From Pseudobdellovibrionaceae bacterium (lineage in GTDB: Bacteria; Bdellovibrionota; Bdellovibrionia; Bdellovibrionales; Bdellovibrionaceae), in NCBI GenBank assembly GCA_019637875.1, contig JAHBUW010000001.1:434001-498000 (forward strand): a stretch of 64,000 bases of DNA, given 5' to 3'. The notes beneath the pieces were generated by a model. That model searched no databases. It worked only from the letters and a program-made list of their open reading frames with translations, and had not been told where the DNA came from. The number at the start of each line of letters is the position of its first letter. The stretch's first letter is position 1. Made by a program: the position numbers and the translations under genes. Of the stretch, positions 9,359 to 17,596 are shown piece after piece.

Positions 9359-10189
9359 ATGATGCGCAAACCGAACCTGACGAAAACCATCTCGATCACC
9401 AGCGGCAAAGGCGGCGTGGGTAAAACCACGGTCACCGCGAATCTGGCTCAGCAGCTCGCCAGCCAGGGGAAACGCGTTCTGATCCTCGATGGCGACCTCG
9501 GCATGGCGAACGTGGACATTTTCTTCGCGACCAAAGCCAAGGGACATCTGTACGAGGTCCTGCAAGGCCAGAAGACCGTCGGCGAGATCATCACTCCCTT
9601 GGGCTCGGGCATCGACCTGATTTCCGGTGGCAGTGGGATCACCGAGTTCAACCGGCTGACGCCGTTCGAGCGCCGCGCGCTGGTCGACTCGGTGGCGATC
9701 TTTGAATACCAGTACGATTATCTGCTGATCGACACGGCTCCGGGAATTTCCGACAACGTGCTTTACCTCAACTCGGCGGCGCAAGAGATCAGCGTGATCA
9801 TCACGCCCGACGCGGCCTCGTTCGCGGACTCTTACGCCTTGATCAAAGTCTTGAATCAGCAGTTCCGCGAGCAGCGGTTTAACATCATCTGCAACATGGT
9901 GAAGGACGAAAATGAGGGCGCGGTTTTGTACCAACGCTTCACGGATGTCGTGCACCGTTTTCTCAATCTGAGCCTCGATTATTGGGGTTCGATCCCCATG
10001 GATCCGCTTTTCCGCAAATCTGCGAAGGATCAGCGTCTCGCGATGAGACATGAACAAGGCTCAGACATCCGTCAATATTTCAGTCAAATCGGGACACGGA
10101 TCGAGTCGGGGAGCCCTTCCATGCAGGGACGGGGAACCGGGAAGGCTGGACTGCAGTTCTTCTGGGAGCAGGTCGTGGGTGTGGCATGA
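9359..10189 (+). CDS. flhG: MinD-like flagellar number regulator FlhG (FleN)
   Basis: FlhG is a MinD/ParA-family ATPase that limits flagellar number and works with FlhF. The deviant Walker A motif is SGKGGVGKTTVTANLA (about residues 15-30). Switch motifs are ILDGDLGMANVDIFF and LLIDTAPGISDNVL. The C-terminus is basic and lacks a clear MinD-like membrane helix. Only about nine residues precede the first beta strand, so the N-terminal DQAxxLR helix that activates FlhF in other species is not seen. Two tandem ATG codons begin the gene. A 77-bp gap separates it from fliA. Confidence 0.94.
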   Translation: MMRKPNLTKTISITSGKGGVGKTTVTANLAQQLASQGKRVLILDGDLGMANVDIFFATKAKGHLYEVLQGQKTVGEIITPLGSGIDLISGGSGITEFNRLTPFERRALVDSVAIFEYQYDYLLIDTAPGISDNVLYLNSAAQEISVIITPDAASFADSYALIKVLNQQFREQRFNIICNMVKDENEGAVLYQRFTDVVHRFLNLSLDYWGSIPMDPLFRKSAKDQRLAMRHEQGSDIRQYFSQIGTRIESGSPSMQGRGTGKAGLQFFWEQVVGVA

Positions 10190-10266
10190 CGGAATTGGAC
10201 TTTTAGGTCTGATTCGCAACCTGTTACACTGAGTATGTTCAAGGATTGAATTTGGGAGAGGGCTCC

Positions 10267-11052
10267 ATGGCGAAGAATCCAGCTTTGGTGAAAAAGTACA
10301 AGGAACAACCGCGCGCGCTCACGCAAGCGGAAAAGGACAAGTTGATCACCGAGTACGCGCCGCTGATTAAGTTCATCGCGCAGAAGATCGCGGTCCGTTT
10401 GCCCGCGAACATCGAGCTCGACGACTTGATCTCGGCCGGCGTGATCGGTTTGATGGACGCCATCGACAAGTGGGATCCCACGCGCGATAACAAATTCAAA
10501 ACCTACGCGGAGTTCCGCGTGCGCGGTGCGATCCTCGATGAGTTGCGTGCGCAAGATTGGGTTCCGCGCTCGGTGCGCGACAAGGCGAAGCTGCTCGACA
10601 AAACCATGGTGGCTTTGGAGGCCGAGCTCGGCCGCATCGCGACCGATGAAGAGGTCGCCAACGCTTTGAAGATCAACATGGACGAGTTCTATGATCTGCT
10701 GAACCAGGTGCGCCCGGTTTCGCTCTTGTCGATCGACGAAGCGCAGAGCTTCTCGAACGTCGATAAGAAGTCGATCCTGAACATCCTCGAAGGCACGAAA
10801 CTCAACAACCCCTTCGTGCAGTTGAACATGAAGGTCGTCAAAGACGTGGTGACCCAAGCGATCGAAGAGCTCCCCGAGCGCCAACGCTTGGTCCTCTCGC
10901 TGTACTACTACGAAGACCTCAACCTGAAAGAAATCGGCAAAGTCCTCCGCGTCACCGAATCGCGCGTCTCGCAGCTCCACGCTCAAGCCGTGGCCCGCCT
11001 ACGCGGCCGCCTAGCCCAAACCCTGGGCTCCGAAGAATTAGATGTGGCTTGA
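10267..11052 (+). CDS. fliA: RNA polymerase sigma factor FliA (sigma-28)
   Basis: FliA directs RNA polymerase to late flagellar and chemotaxis promoters. Region 2 is seen as LIKFIAQKIAVRLPANIELDD and the AGVIGLMDAIDKWDP core. Region 3 begins with the sigma-28 signature RAQDWVPRSVRDKA. Region 4 has the LPERQRLVLSLYYYEDL helix and a helix-turn-helix ending VTESRVSQLHAQA. I choose ATG 10267 because GGGAGAG lies 6 bp upstream, giving 261 residues. An in-frame TTG at 10246 would precede that ribosome site. The gene ends the flagellar run and is followed by a strong terminator. Confidence 0.96.
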   Translation: MAKNPALVKKYKEQPRALTQAEKDKLITEYAPLIKFIAQKIAVRLPANIELDDLISAGVIGLMDAIDKWDPTRDNKFKTYAEFRVRGAILDELRAQDWVPRSVRDKAKLLDKTMVALEAELGRIATDEEVANALKINMDEFYDLLNQVRPVSLLSIDEAQSFSNVDKKSILNILEGTKLNNPFVQLNMKVVKDVVTQAIEELPERQRLVLSLYYYEDLNLKEIGKVLRVTESRVSQLHAQAVARLRGRLAQTLGSEELDVA

Positions 11053-11115
11053 TCGCGCGGCGATCAAGGTGACGTCGCCTAAAGGTACCTTCTTCCCTTT
11101 GGTGTCGCAGACGCA

Positions 11116-11143
11116 AAAAAACCGGCTTCCCAGCCGGTTTTTT
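11116..11143 (+). terminator. Rho-independent terminator after fliA
   Basis: A 12-bp perfect stem (11116-11127 with 11132-11143) has a TCCC loop. It is A-rich on the left arm and ends in a T run (11138-11143), so it can work in both directions. It closes the flagellar operon 63 bp after the fliA stop. Confidence 0.88.
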
Positions 11144-11160
11144 CTTTCCCCAATCCGAAA

Positions 11161-11240
11161 GGTACCACGTACCGCGTGCGGTAGATGGTACCGCACGCGG
11201 TAGAGTAGCATGTACCCTGTTCCGCAAGGTAGATGGTACC
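11161..11240. repeat. Intergenic palindromic repeat cluster built on GGTACC
   Basis: This 80-bp stretch carries a perfect 14-bp inverted repeat, TACCGCGTGCGGTA (11170-11183) and its complement (11189-11202), with the 5-bp loop GATGG. The string GGTAGATGGTACC occurs twice (11180-11192 and 11228-11240), and a diverged version lies between them at 11199-11216. There is no T run, so it does not look like a standard terminator. It fits a REP/BIME-like element or a DNA-protein binding array. The function is unknown. It lies between two genes that converge here: the fliA stop is at 11052 and the amidotransferase stop at 11241. Confidence 0.7.
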
Positions 11241-12071
11241 CTAGGGTTGGAAGTCTTCGATTTTTTTGGGAGGGCCCGGGACGGTGTCGCGGGTTTTGAA
11301 AAGCTCGCCGTCTTTGAAGAAGGTGAGCGTGCCCGGTTTCATCGGGATCCAGGTTTCGTTTTCGGTCAGCGGGCTGGTGGCGACGACGGCGACGCGATCG
11401 GTTTCGGTCGTGTAGTGCTGGAAATCGATGGTGACGTCTTCGTCTTTCAGGCGCGCCGTGCTCCACGGGGCTTTGCGCAGGATATAGGAAAGTGTCGTTG
11501 AGCAGTGGGCGATCAGGTTACGGCCGCTCGACATCAGGAAGTTGAATTCGCCGCGAGCGCCTAGGTCCATGCAGGCCGCGTGGATGGTTTCGAAGAGCTT
11601 CTCGACGTCGGCCTCGTTTTTCATATCGAGGGTTTTGTGTTCCCGCTCCATACGTTCGAGGATCGCGCAGAAGGCACGTTCGCTGTCCGTGGCGCCGACG
11701 GGACTGAAGGAGCCTTTGAATTCGGGCTGGAAGTCCGGGAGGGTGCCGTTGTGGGCGAACACCCAGTAGCGTCCCCAGAGCTCGCGTTGGAAGGGGTGCG
11801 TGTTCTCGAGAGCCACCACCCCGCGCGTCGCGCGACGGATGTGGGCCACGACGTTCTTCGATTTGATCGGGTAATTGCGAACGAGTTCGGCGATGGGGGA
11901 TTCGAAGGATGGAGACGGATCGACGAACATCCGCACGCCGCGATCTTCGAAGAAGGCGATGCCCCAGCCGTCTTTGTGAACGTCCGTGCGTCCCCCGCGG
12001 GCGCGGAAGCCCGTGAACGAGAAGCAAATGTCGGTCGGAACGTTACAGCTCATCCCCATCAACTGGCACAT
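11241..12071 (-). CDS. yafJ: Class II glutamine amidotransferase (YafJ family)
   Basis: An Ntn-hydrolase-type glutamine amidotransferase domain of unknown acceptor. The nucleophile is Cys2 in MCQLMGMSCNVPTDICFSF, which closely follows the YafJ N-terminus. HIRRATRGVVALENTHPF and the RYWVFAHNGTLPDF strand are the usual glutamine-site motifs. GATDSERAF and the C-terminal VVATSPLTENETW complete the fold. At 276 residues it is close to the family length. Its start lies 1 bp after the stop codon of the sigma factor gene on the same strand, so the two probably share a transcript. The physiological reaction is not known. Confidence 0.88.
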   Translation of the reverse strand: MCQLMGMSCNVPTDICFSFTGFRARGGRTDVHKDGWGIAFFEDRGVRMFVDPSPSFESPIAELVRNYPIKSKNVVAHIRRATRGVVALENTHPFQRELWGRYWVFAHNGTLPDFQPEFKGSFSPVGATDSERAFCAILERMEREHKTLDMKNEADVEKLFETIHAACMDLGARGEFNFLMSSGRNLIAHCSTTLSYILRKAPWSTARLKDEDVTIDFQHYTTETDRVAVVATSPLTENETWIPMKPGTLTFFKDGELFKTRDTVPGPPKKIEDFQP

Positions 12072-12072
12072 A

Positions 12073-13491
12073 TCAGTCTTCCTCGGTCACCGCGGCGAGC
12101 GATGAGATGTAACGATCGCGGATCTTCTTCATGAGACGCGCTTCCATCTGGCGCACGGCCTCGCGGGTGATGCCGTGCTTTTCCCCGATCTCTTGTAACG
12201 TCAGGGGCTCGTCGGCGAGCAGACGCTCGTCGAGAATGATCTTCTCGCGTTCAGAAAGTTGATCGCGCATTTCTTCCAGTTTCTCGCGTAGCAGGTTGAT
12301 CTCTTCCTGCGCCGCGATCTGGTCATCGACGCCGGTGTCGGTGGATTTCTGCATGTCCATCAGGCTCGAGCTGGACGCATCGTCGAGCGGTGTATTCAGC
12401 GAGACATCGCGACCCGAAAGACGGTTGGCCATCTGTTCGACCTCTTCGGTCGGGATGCCCATGCGCTCGCCGATGAGTTTCATGTCGGGCGCTTCGCCCA
12501 TGGCATCGAGCGCGTCTTTTTCTTTCTGCAGACGGTAGAACAGACGCTTCTGGTTTTGCGTCGTCGCGATCTTCACCATCGAGTACTGTTTCAAAAGATA
12601 CTCTTGAATGTAACCGCGAATCCACCAGACGGCGTAGGTGATCAGACGCACGCCTTTGTACGGATTGAAATCACGTACGGCATGCATCAGCCCCATGTTG
12701 CCTTCTTGGATCAGATCGATGAGCCGCGCGCCGTACTTGGAGTATTCGGCCGCGACCTTCACGACGAAGCGTAAGTTCGCGGTGACGAGCGCTTGCGCCA
12801 CGACCGGATCCTTCGTTTCGAAGTAGCGCTTCGCGAGCTCGATCTCTTGCTCTTTCGTGAGGAGCGGATACTTGCGGACTTCGTTCAAGTAGGCGGTGAT
12901 CGAATCCGTCGCCGTCGTCAGGCTTTTCGTGTCGACGGGAACGAGCGCGGTCTTTTTCACCTTCTTGAAGATCTTCTTCTTTTTCTCTTCATGGTGTTCG
13001 ACGAAGTCGTGCTCGGGATCCCACTCAGGGTGCGCGGTCTCACTCGCGTCGATCTCGGGTTCGATGGCTTCGACGCGGTCATCACTGTCCTCGGGGTCGA
13101 GGACTTCGACTTTGGCGATCTTCGCGCCGGACTTGGACGCCGTTTTGACCGGTGAGGATCCTTTCACCGAGGCCGGCTTCAGACGTTCGACGGGGACGGC
13201 GGAGTCCTCGACGATTTCGCAGGCCACTGCTTTTGTGTCGTCGTCGATGATCTCGCATTCGACGGGCTTTGCTGCCTGCCGAGGCTGCGCCTTGAGGTCC
13301 AAGATCTCAGCTTTCACGAGCTTCGGAGCGGGCCCCTTTTTTGGGCTCTTTTGCACCGATTTACCTTTGGCCGCCTTGACGGCCGCCGACTTCGCCTTTT
13401 TCGCGGCGGGCTTGGCCTTCGCGACCGATGTCTTCGGAGCGGCCTTCGTTGCGACCTTCTTCTTTTTCTTCGCGGCTTTCTTTAGCGCCAT
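12073..13491 (-). CDS. rpoH: RpoH-like (sigma-32 type) RNA polymerase sigma factor with lysine-rich N-terminal extension
   Basis: Residues from about 190 onward form a group 2/3 sigma-70 protein. Region 2 reads ANLRFVVKVAAEYSKYG, LIQEGNMGLMHAVRDFNP and GVRLITYAVWWIRGYIQEY. It is followed by an RpoH-box-like QKRLFYRLQKEK. Region 4 has LTLQEIGEKHGITREAVRQM. The first 170 residues are unusual: Lys/Ala-rich for about 50 residues, then acidic and variable. That extension could bind DNA non-specifically, but this is inference. Heat-shock function is inferred from the RpoH box alone. A different alternative sigma factor of the same subgroup remains possible. Confidence 0.82.
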   Translation of the reverse strand: MALKKAAKKKKKVATKAAPKTSVAKAKPAAKKAKSAAVKAAKGKSVQKSPKKGPAPKLVKAEILDLKAQPRQAAKPVECEIIDDDTKAVACEIVEDSAVPVERLKPASVKGSSPVKTASKSGAKIAKVEVLDPEDSDDRVEAIEPEIDASETAHPEWDPEHDFVEHHEEKKKKIFKKVKKTALVPVDTKSLTTATDSITAYLNEVRKYPLLTKEQEIELAKRYFETKDPVVAQALVTANLRFVVKVAAEYSKYGARLIDLIQEGNMGLMHAVRDFNPYKGVRLITYAVWWIRGYIQEYLLKQYSMVKIATTQNQKRLFYRLQKEKDALDAMGEAPDMKLIGERMGIPTEEVEQMANRLSGRDVSLNTPLDDASSSSLMDMQKSTDTGVDDQIAAQEEINLLREKLEEMRDQLSEREKIILDERLLADEPLTLQEIGEKHGITREAVRQMEARLMKKIRDRYISSLAAVTEED

Positions 13492-13511
13492 CGGTCGGGG
13501 TGCTCCCAGGA

Positions 13512-13826
13512 TTAGGCGAGGTACTTTTTGAGTTTCTTCTCGAGGGTCTCTTGGACCTTACCCTTAAAGGGGGTCAAGATGAAGGGCAGGTCCACCAGGA
13601 CCGACACCTTCGAGCCCGCGCCCTCAGGTTTCACCGAGAAGTCGGCCGAGAATTGACTCGCCGTGGCCTTTCCGGTCATGGCCGAGTCGGTAAAGGTGAC
13701 CTTCATGTCGGAGGCCAGTTTACGGATGTCCTGATCGGTTTCGAAAAAGTTTTTGATCTTTTCGAAAGCTTCGGAAGGGGCGGTCGTGGAGTCGTGATTA
13801 ACGGTGATTTTAGGCATCGAATACAT
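13512..13826 (-). CDS. Polyhydroxyalkanoic acid system family protein (PHA_gran_rgn)
   Basis: A 104-residue protein matching the small PHA-system family by its pattern: an N-terminal KITVNHDSTTAPSEAFEKI, a central FTDSAMTGKATAS hairpin, and the closing LPFILTPFKGKVQETLEKKL. Family members lie next to PHA granule genes in some proteobacteria, but no other PHA gene is here, so the role is open. Two in-frame ATGs (13826 and 13817) are possible, and neither has a clear ribosome site. It lies just upstream of the sigma factor gene on the same strand. Confidence 0.7.
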   Translation of the reverse strand: MYSMPKITVNHDSTTAPSEAFEKIKNFFETDQDIRKLASDMKVTFTDSAMTGKATASQFSADFSVKPEGAGSKVSVLVDLPFILTPFKGKVQETLEKKLKKYLA

Positions 13827-13900
13827 CTAGCAAACTTGCGGAAATCCGGCAAAGTTCTCTTTTGACCGCGCCCTGAGCCGTGTGTCATTCTTGGGCCTCT

Positions 13901-15736
13901 ATGACATCCCCGACCAAATTTGTAAGTGATCTGAAAAGAAGCCTGCGTTGCGGTGAGCTGCGCGAAACTCATTCCGGCCAGAAGGTCGTCCTCATGGGCT
14001 GGGTCGATACCCGCCGCGACCACGGAAGTTTGGTGTTCATCGACCTGCGAGATCGCGCGGGGATCGTCCAAGTGGTGCTCGATCCGAAACTCGAAGCGAA
14101 TGCGGCCGCGAAAGATTTGCGGGGCGAATACGTCGTCGCGATTGAAGGCGTCGTGCGCACGCGTCCCGAAGGGATGCGCAACGCGAAGATCGCCACCGGC
14201 GCGGTCGAGGTCGAAGCGAGCCGTTGCCAGATCTTGAACGAAGCGGCGACACCGCCGTTCCAGATCGACGACCCGAACGTCGGCGAGATGCTGCGCTTGA
14301 AATACCGTTACCTCGATCTGCGCTCGCCCCGTTTGCAGAGCCAGCTGATCCTGCGTCACCAAGTCGCGCAAACCGTGCGCCGTTTCTTGAGCGACGAGGG
14401 CTTCATCGAGGTCGAAACACCGATCCTTTACAAGTCGACTCCCGAAGGCGCGCGTGACTACCTCGTGCCCTCGCGCGTGAACCCCGGCATGTTCTACGCG
14501 CTTCCGCAGTCTCCCCAGACTCTGAAGCAGTTGCTGATGATCGCGGGCTACGATCGCTACTTCCAGATCGCGCGCTGTTTCCGCGACGAGGACTTGCGCG
14601 CCGACCGCCAGCCCGAGTTCAGCCAGATCGACATGGAGATGTCCTTCATCGACGAAGAGGACATCATCGGCCTGAACGAAAAGCTCGCGCGCAAACTTTG
14701 GAAAGACGTGAAGGGGGTCGAGCTCGGCGAAATCCCGCGCATCACGTACCAATACGCCATGGACACCTACGGGAACGACAAACCCGACGTCCGTTTCGAC
14801 ATGAAGATCAAGGATCTGAAGTCGGTCGTGACCGGTTCGGGCTTCAAAGTCTTCGATGACGTGATCGCCCGCCAAGGCATCGTCCGCGGCATCGCGGTCC
14901 CGAAGGGCGGCGCGTTCACGCGCGGCCAATTTGACAAGCTGACCGAAGTCGCGAAACGCGGCGGCGCGAAGGGACTCGTCTGGATCAAATCGGAAGGGGA
15001 GGCGCTCACGTCGCCCGTTTCGAAATTCTTCTCGCCCGAAAAACTCCAAGCGATCTTCGAAGCCTGCGGCGCTCAAAAAGGCGATGCGGCGTTGATCGTC
15101 GGCGACGACTACGACACGGCCTGCGCGTCGCTGTCGACGCTGCGGAACCACTTGGGGAAAGAGCTGAACCTCATCGACACCACCAGCGACAAGTTCCTGT
15201 GGGTCGTCGACTTCCCGCTGCTCGAGTACTCGCCCGACGAAAAACGCTGGGTCGCGCGTCACCACCCCTTCACGAGCCCGAAGGACGAACACGCGGAAAT
15301 CCTGCTCCGTAACGAAGAGTCGAAGTACGGCCAGCTCCTGGCGAAAGCCTACGATCTGGTTTGCAACGGCTACGAAATCGCGGGCGGCTCCATCCGGATC
15401 TACCGCAACGAAGTCCAGCAGAGCATGTTCAAGACCCTCGGCATGACGCCGGAAGAAACGAAGAAGAAGTTCGGTTTCTTCCTGGAGGCCTTGTCTTACG
15501 GGACGCCTCCCCACGGCGGGATCGCCTGGGGGATGGACCGCCTGATCATGATCCTGTGCGGAACCGAAGCCATTCGTGAAGTCATCGCCTTCCCGAAGAC
15601 CGCAAAAGCGACCGACCTGATGGCGGACACGCCGTCGGAAGTCAGCCGTGATCATCTCAACGAAGTGGGCGTGAAACTCTCACCGCTCGCCGAGAAGAAC
15701 TTGGCCGAACAAAAAGGGCCGCACGAAGCTCTCTAA
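13901..15736 (+). CDS. aspS: Aspartyl-tRNA synthetase
   Basis: Class II aminoacyl-tRNA synthetase that charges tRNA-Asp. The N-terminal OB domain includes LMGWVDTRRDHGSLVFIDLR. Motif 2 is FRDEDLRADRQPEFSQID and motif 3 is GGIAWGMDRLIM. The bacterial GAD insertion lies between them (about residues 285-410). From ATG 13901 the protein is 611 residues, near the usual bacterial size. An in-frame GTG seven codons upstream is possible, but no ribosome site favours it. A terminator follows directly. Confidence 0.97.
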   Translation: MTSPTKFVSDLKRSLRCGELRETHSGQKVVLMGWVDTRRDHGSLVFIDLRDRAGIVQVVLDPKLEANAAAKDLRGEYVVAIEGVVRTRPEGMRNAKIATGAVEVEASRCQILNEAATPPFQIDDPNVGEMLRLKYRYLDLRSPRLQSQLILRHQVAQTVRRFLSDEGFIEVETPILYKSTPEGARDYLVPSRVNPGMFYALPQSPQTLKQLLMIAGYDRYFQIARCFRDEDLRADRQPEFSQIDMEMSFIDEEDIIGLNEKLARKLWKDVKGVELGEIPRITYQYAMDTYGNDKPDVRFDMKIKDLKSVVTGSGFKVFDDVIARQGIVRGIAVPKGGAFTRGQFDKLTEVAKRGGAKGLVWIKSEGEALTSPVSKFFSPEKLQAIFEACGAQKGDAALIVGDDYDTACASLSTLRNHLGKELNLIDTTSDKFLWVVDFPLLEYSPDEKRWVARHHPFTSPKDEHAEILLRNEESKYGQLLAKAYDLVCNGYEIAGGSIRIYRNEVQQSMFKTLGMTPEETKKKFGFFLEALSYGTPPHGGIAWGMDRLIMILCGTEAIREVIAFPKTAKATDLMADTPSEVSRDHLNEVGVKLSPLAEKNLAEQKGPHEAL

Positions 15737-15745
15737 CGAATCCCG

Positions 15746-15773
15746 AAAGGGCGCCCGCCAGGCGCCCTTTTTT
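15746..15773 (+). terminator. Rho-independent terminator after aspS
   Basis: A perfect 10-bp stem AAAGGGCGCC / GGCGCCCTTT (15746-15755 with 15761-15770), loop CGCCA, is followed by a T run to 15773. It starts 10 bp after the aspS stop. Confidence 0.9.
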
Positions 15774-15916
15774 ATTTCCGGAAACGAGTGGTGGAGCGAC
15801 GAAGGTCGAGTCCTGCGCCGCCGTGAAACAAACTGGACTCCAGCGCATCTCAAACTGATCCGAAGAAACCCTTGGAGAGTCAGGAAGACTTTCCATGAAT
15901 GCACAGGAGGTGTTTT

Positions 15917-16333
15917 GTGCAGAAAATTTCAGGGATTCTCCCCTCAAACGCGCGGATCAAGTCGGTCGACGTGAAGAACTCACAGGCGACACGGCCCGGA
16001 GCGCCGAACTTCGGTCAGCGCATGGGCACAACCGCCCAAGACCGTTTGAGCCTGAGCGAAGAAGCCACCGAGCGCATGATGAACGATTCGCTTTCGAACT
16101 ATAATCCGAAAGAGGCTCGTCACGCGAGAATCGCGGAAGAGATGAACAAAAACTTCTTCGATACGCGTCTGAACCCGCGACTTCGTGAAAGCGAAGCGAG
16201 CGAGGTTCGCACGTCGGGCAAGGACAGCATCGGTCGCCCGCTTCACGTGAGTTCGAAAGAACGGGCGGAAGCGAAAGCCGAGATCGAAGAGCTCGGCCTG
16301 AACGATCTATCGTCCATCGATCTTTACGCCTAG
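15917..16333 (+). CDS. Conserved-looking small protein of unknown function
   Basis: I do not recognise this 138-residue protein. The start is GTG 15917, chosen because AGGAGG (15905-15910) lies 6 bp upstream. It is hydrophilic with no signal peptide or membrane helix. A Ser/Thr/Arg-rich N-terminal half leads to a charged helical C-terminal half (SSKERAEAKAEIEELGLNDL). It stands alone between the aspS terminator and the convergent cpaF gene. The strong ribosome site suggests it is well translated. Confidence 0.65.
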   Translation: MQKISGILPSNARIKSVDVKNSQATRPGAPNFGQRMGTTAQDRLSLSEEATERMMNDSLSNYNPKEARHARIAEEMNKNFFDTRLNPRLRESEASEVRTSGKDSIGRPLHVSSKERAEAKAEIEELGLNDLSSIDLYA

Positions 16334-16432
16334 ATCGTCATTTCCATTTTTAAACCTCGGATCGCTCGTGGTGACACGGGCTTTTCGTCGTGGCGACGAC
16401 GGTTGAGACTAAAGCCGAAACCATGGCCAAAA

Positions 16433-17596
16433 TCACGCCCAGCCGCGACTCGCGCCCGCGCCTTCGTTCGCGTCGAAGAGGCGCTCGACCAGAAGACCGT
16501 TTTCCTCCAGCGAACTGATCCGGAAAAGACCTTGCAGGCGACGCTCCCCTTTGTCGTTGCGACCGACCACCGCGACTCCTTGCAGGCTGAGGTAGATCAA
16601 CCGGCGAATCGCGCCGAGGCCCCAGTGGGGAGCGCCCAGCTGCACGAGCATCTCGAGCCGAATGAGCGCCTGGTGCGCGCTCGAAGCGTGAATCGTGCCG
16701 AAGCTGCCACCGTGTCCCGTGGACAGCGCCATCAAAAAGTCTTTGGCTTCGGCGGAGCGGATTTCCCCCAGCACCAAACGATCCGGACGCAAACGCAGAC
16801 TTTGGCGGACCAGCTCCGACATCGGAATCTCGGGCAAGATACCTTGGGGATCTTGGCGCGTGAGCAGGCGCTGGCTGACGTCATTCGGCAGCGCGAGCTC
16901 TTGGGTGTCTTCGAGCAGCAGCGCCCGCTCGTTCGGTTCCGTTCGCTGCAAACACGCATTGGCGATCGAGGTCTTGCCCGAGCCCGTGGGACCGACGACC
17001 AGGAAGTTGACGTGATTGCGAATCCAGTCCTGCAGAATCGCGAAGGCTTCGGGCCGCGCCCAGCCGCTTTCCGCCAAACTTTCGAAGGTCCACGGGTTCT
17101 TCGGGTGACGCCGTAGGCTGAGCACCGTCTGGTCCTGCGTGAGTTCCGCGCCGATCATCTGCACGCGAAAGCCGCGCAGTTTTCCCTGCGCCATCGGTCG
17201 CTCGACGCTCAGATGCAGGCGGGCCTCGTCGCCCAGTCGCTCGAGCACGTGACGATAACTCATCGGCGAGGCGAAACGATCCGGATGCCGTGCGAGCTTG
17301 CCGCCACGCTCGAACCAGATATTGTCCCAACCGTTCACCAAAATTTCGGTGATGTCCTCTTGCTCCAGCAGCTCGTCCAAAGCGCCGAAACCTTCGAATT
17401 CGGAAAGGGCGCGGGGCCGAGTCTCGGGGGCGAGGTTCGCGCACGCCGCGCGAATCACTTCGCCGATCTTCAGCCCGCGACTTTTCAGCGTGCGGTCCGC
17501 CAGTCCCGAAAATTCCTCGATGGGAAGATCCGCGACGCGTTTTTCGATTTCGTTCAGCGCGACGTAAAATGAATTTTCAAAGCGGAAGTCCATCAT
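16433..17596 (-). CDS. cpaF: Tad pilus assembly ATPase CpaF/TadA
   Basis: Secretion ATPase of the GspE/PulE superfamily, CpaF branch, that powers Flp/Tad pilus assembly at the inner membrane. Residues about 70-180 form the N-terminal domain with EDITEILVNGWDNIWFE. Walker A is VVGPTGSGKTSIANACL, and the Asp box and Walker B follow with DRLVLGEIRSAEAKDFL. GHGGSFGTIHASS is the His box. At 387 residues it is slightly shorter than many CpaFs. Its ATG overlaps the secretin stop by 4 bp. No TadB/TadC platform gene follows, and the next gene converges from the other strand. Confidence 0.93.
   Translation of the reverse strand: MMDFRFENSFYVALNEIEKRVADLPIEEFSGLADRTLKSRGLKIGEVIRAACANLAPETRPRALSEFEGFGALDELLEQEDITEILVNGWDNIWFERGGKLARHPDRFASPMSYRHVLERLGDEARLHLSVERPMAQGKLRGFRVQMIGAELTQDQTVLSLRRHPKNPWTFESLAESGWARPEAFAILQDWIRNHVNFLVVGPTGSGKTSIANACLQRTEPNERALLLEDTQELALPNDVSQRLLTRQDPQGILPEIPMSELVRQSLRLRPDRLVLGEIRSAEAKDFLMALSTGHGGSFGTIHASSAHQALIRLEMLVQLGAPHWGLGAIRRLIYLSLQGVAVVGRNDKGERRLQGLFRISSLEENGLLVERLFDANEGAGASRGWA

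Noticed and set aside
8654-10057. Long minus-strand frame opposite flhF/flhG
   Set aside because: Antisense to two well-supported genes, without domain motifs.
11161-11240. CRISPR array
   Set aside because: Repeat units differ in length and sequence, spacers are not unique 30-40 bp, and no cas genes are near.
13703-15655. A 650-residue minus-strand frame opposite aspS
   Set aside because: aspS is unambiguous on the plus strand; the antisense frame is open because of the high-GC codon pattern.
16403-17116. Plus-strand frame of 237 residues
   Set aside because: Complement of cpaF; no ribosome site and no family features.
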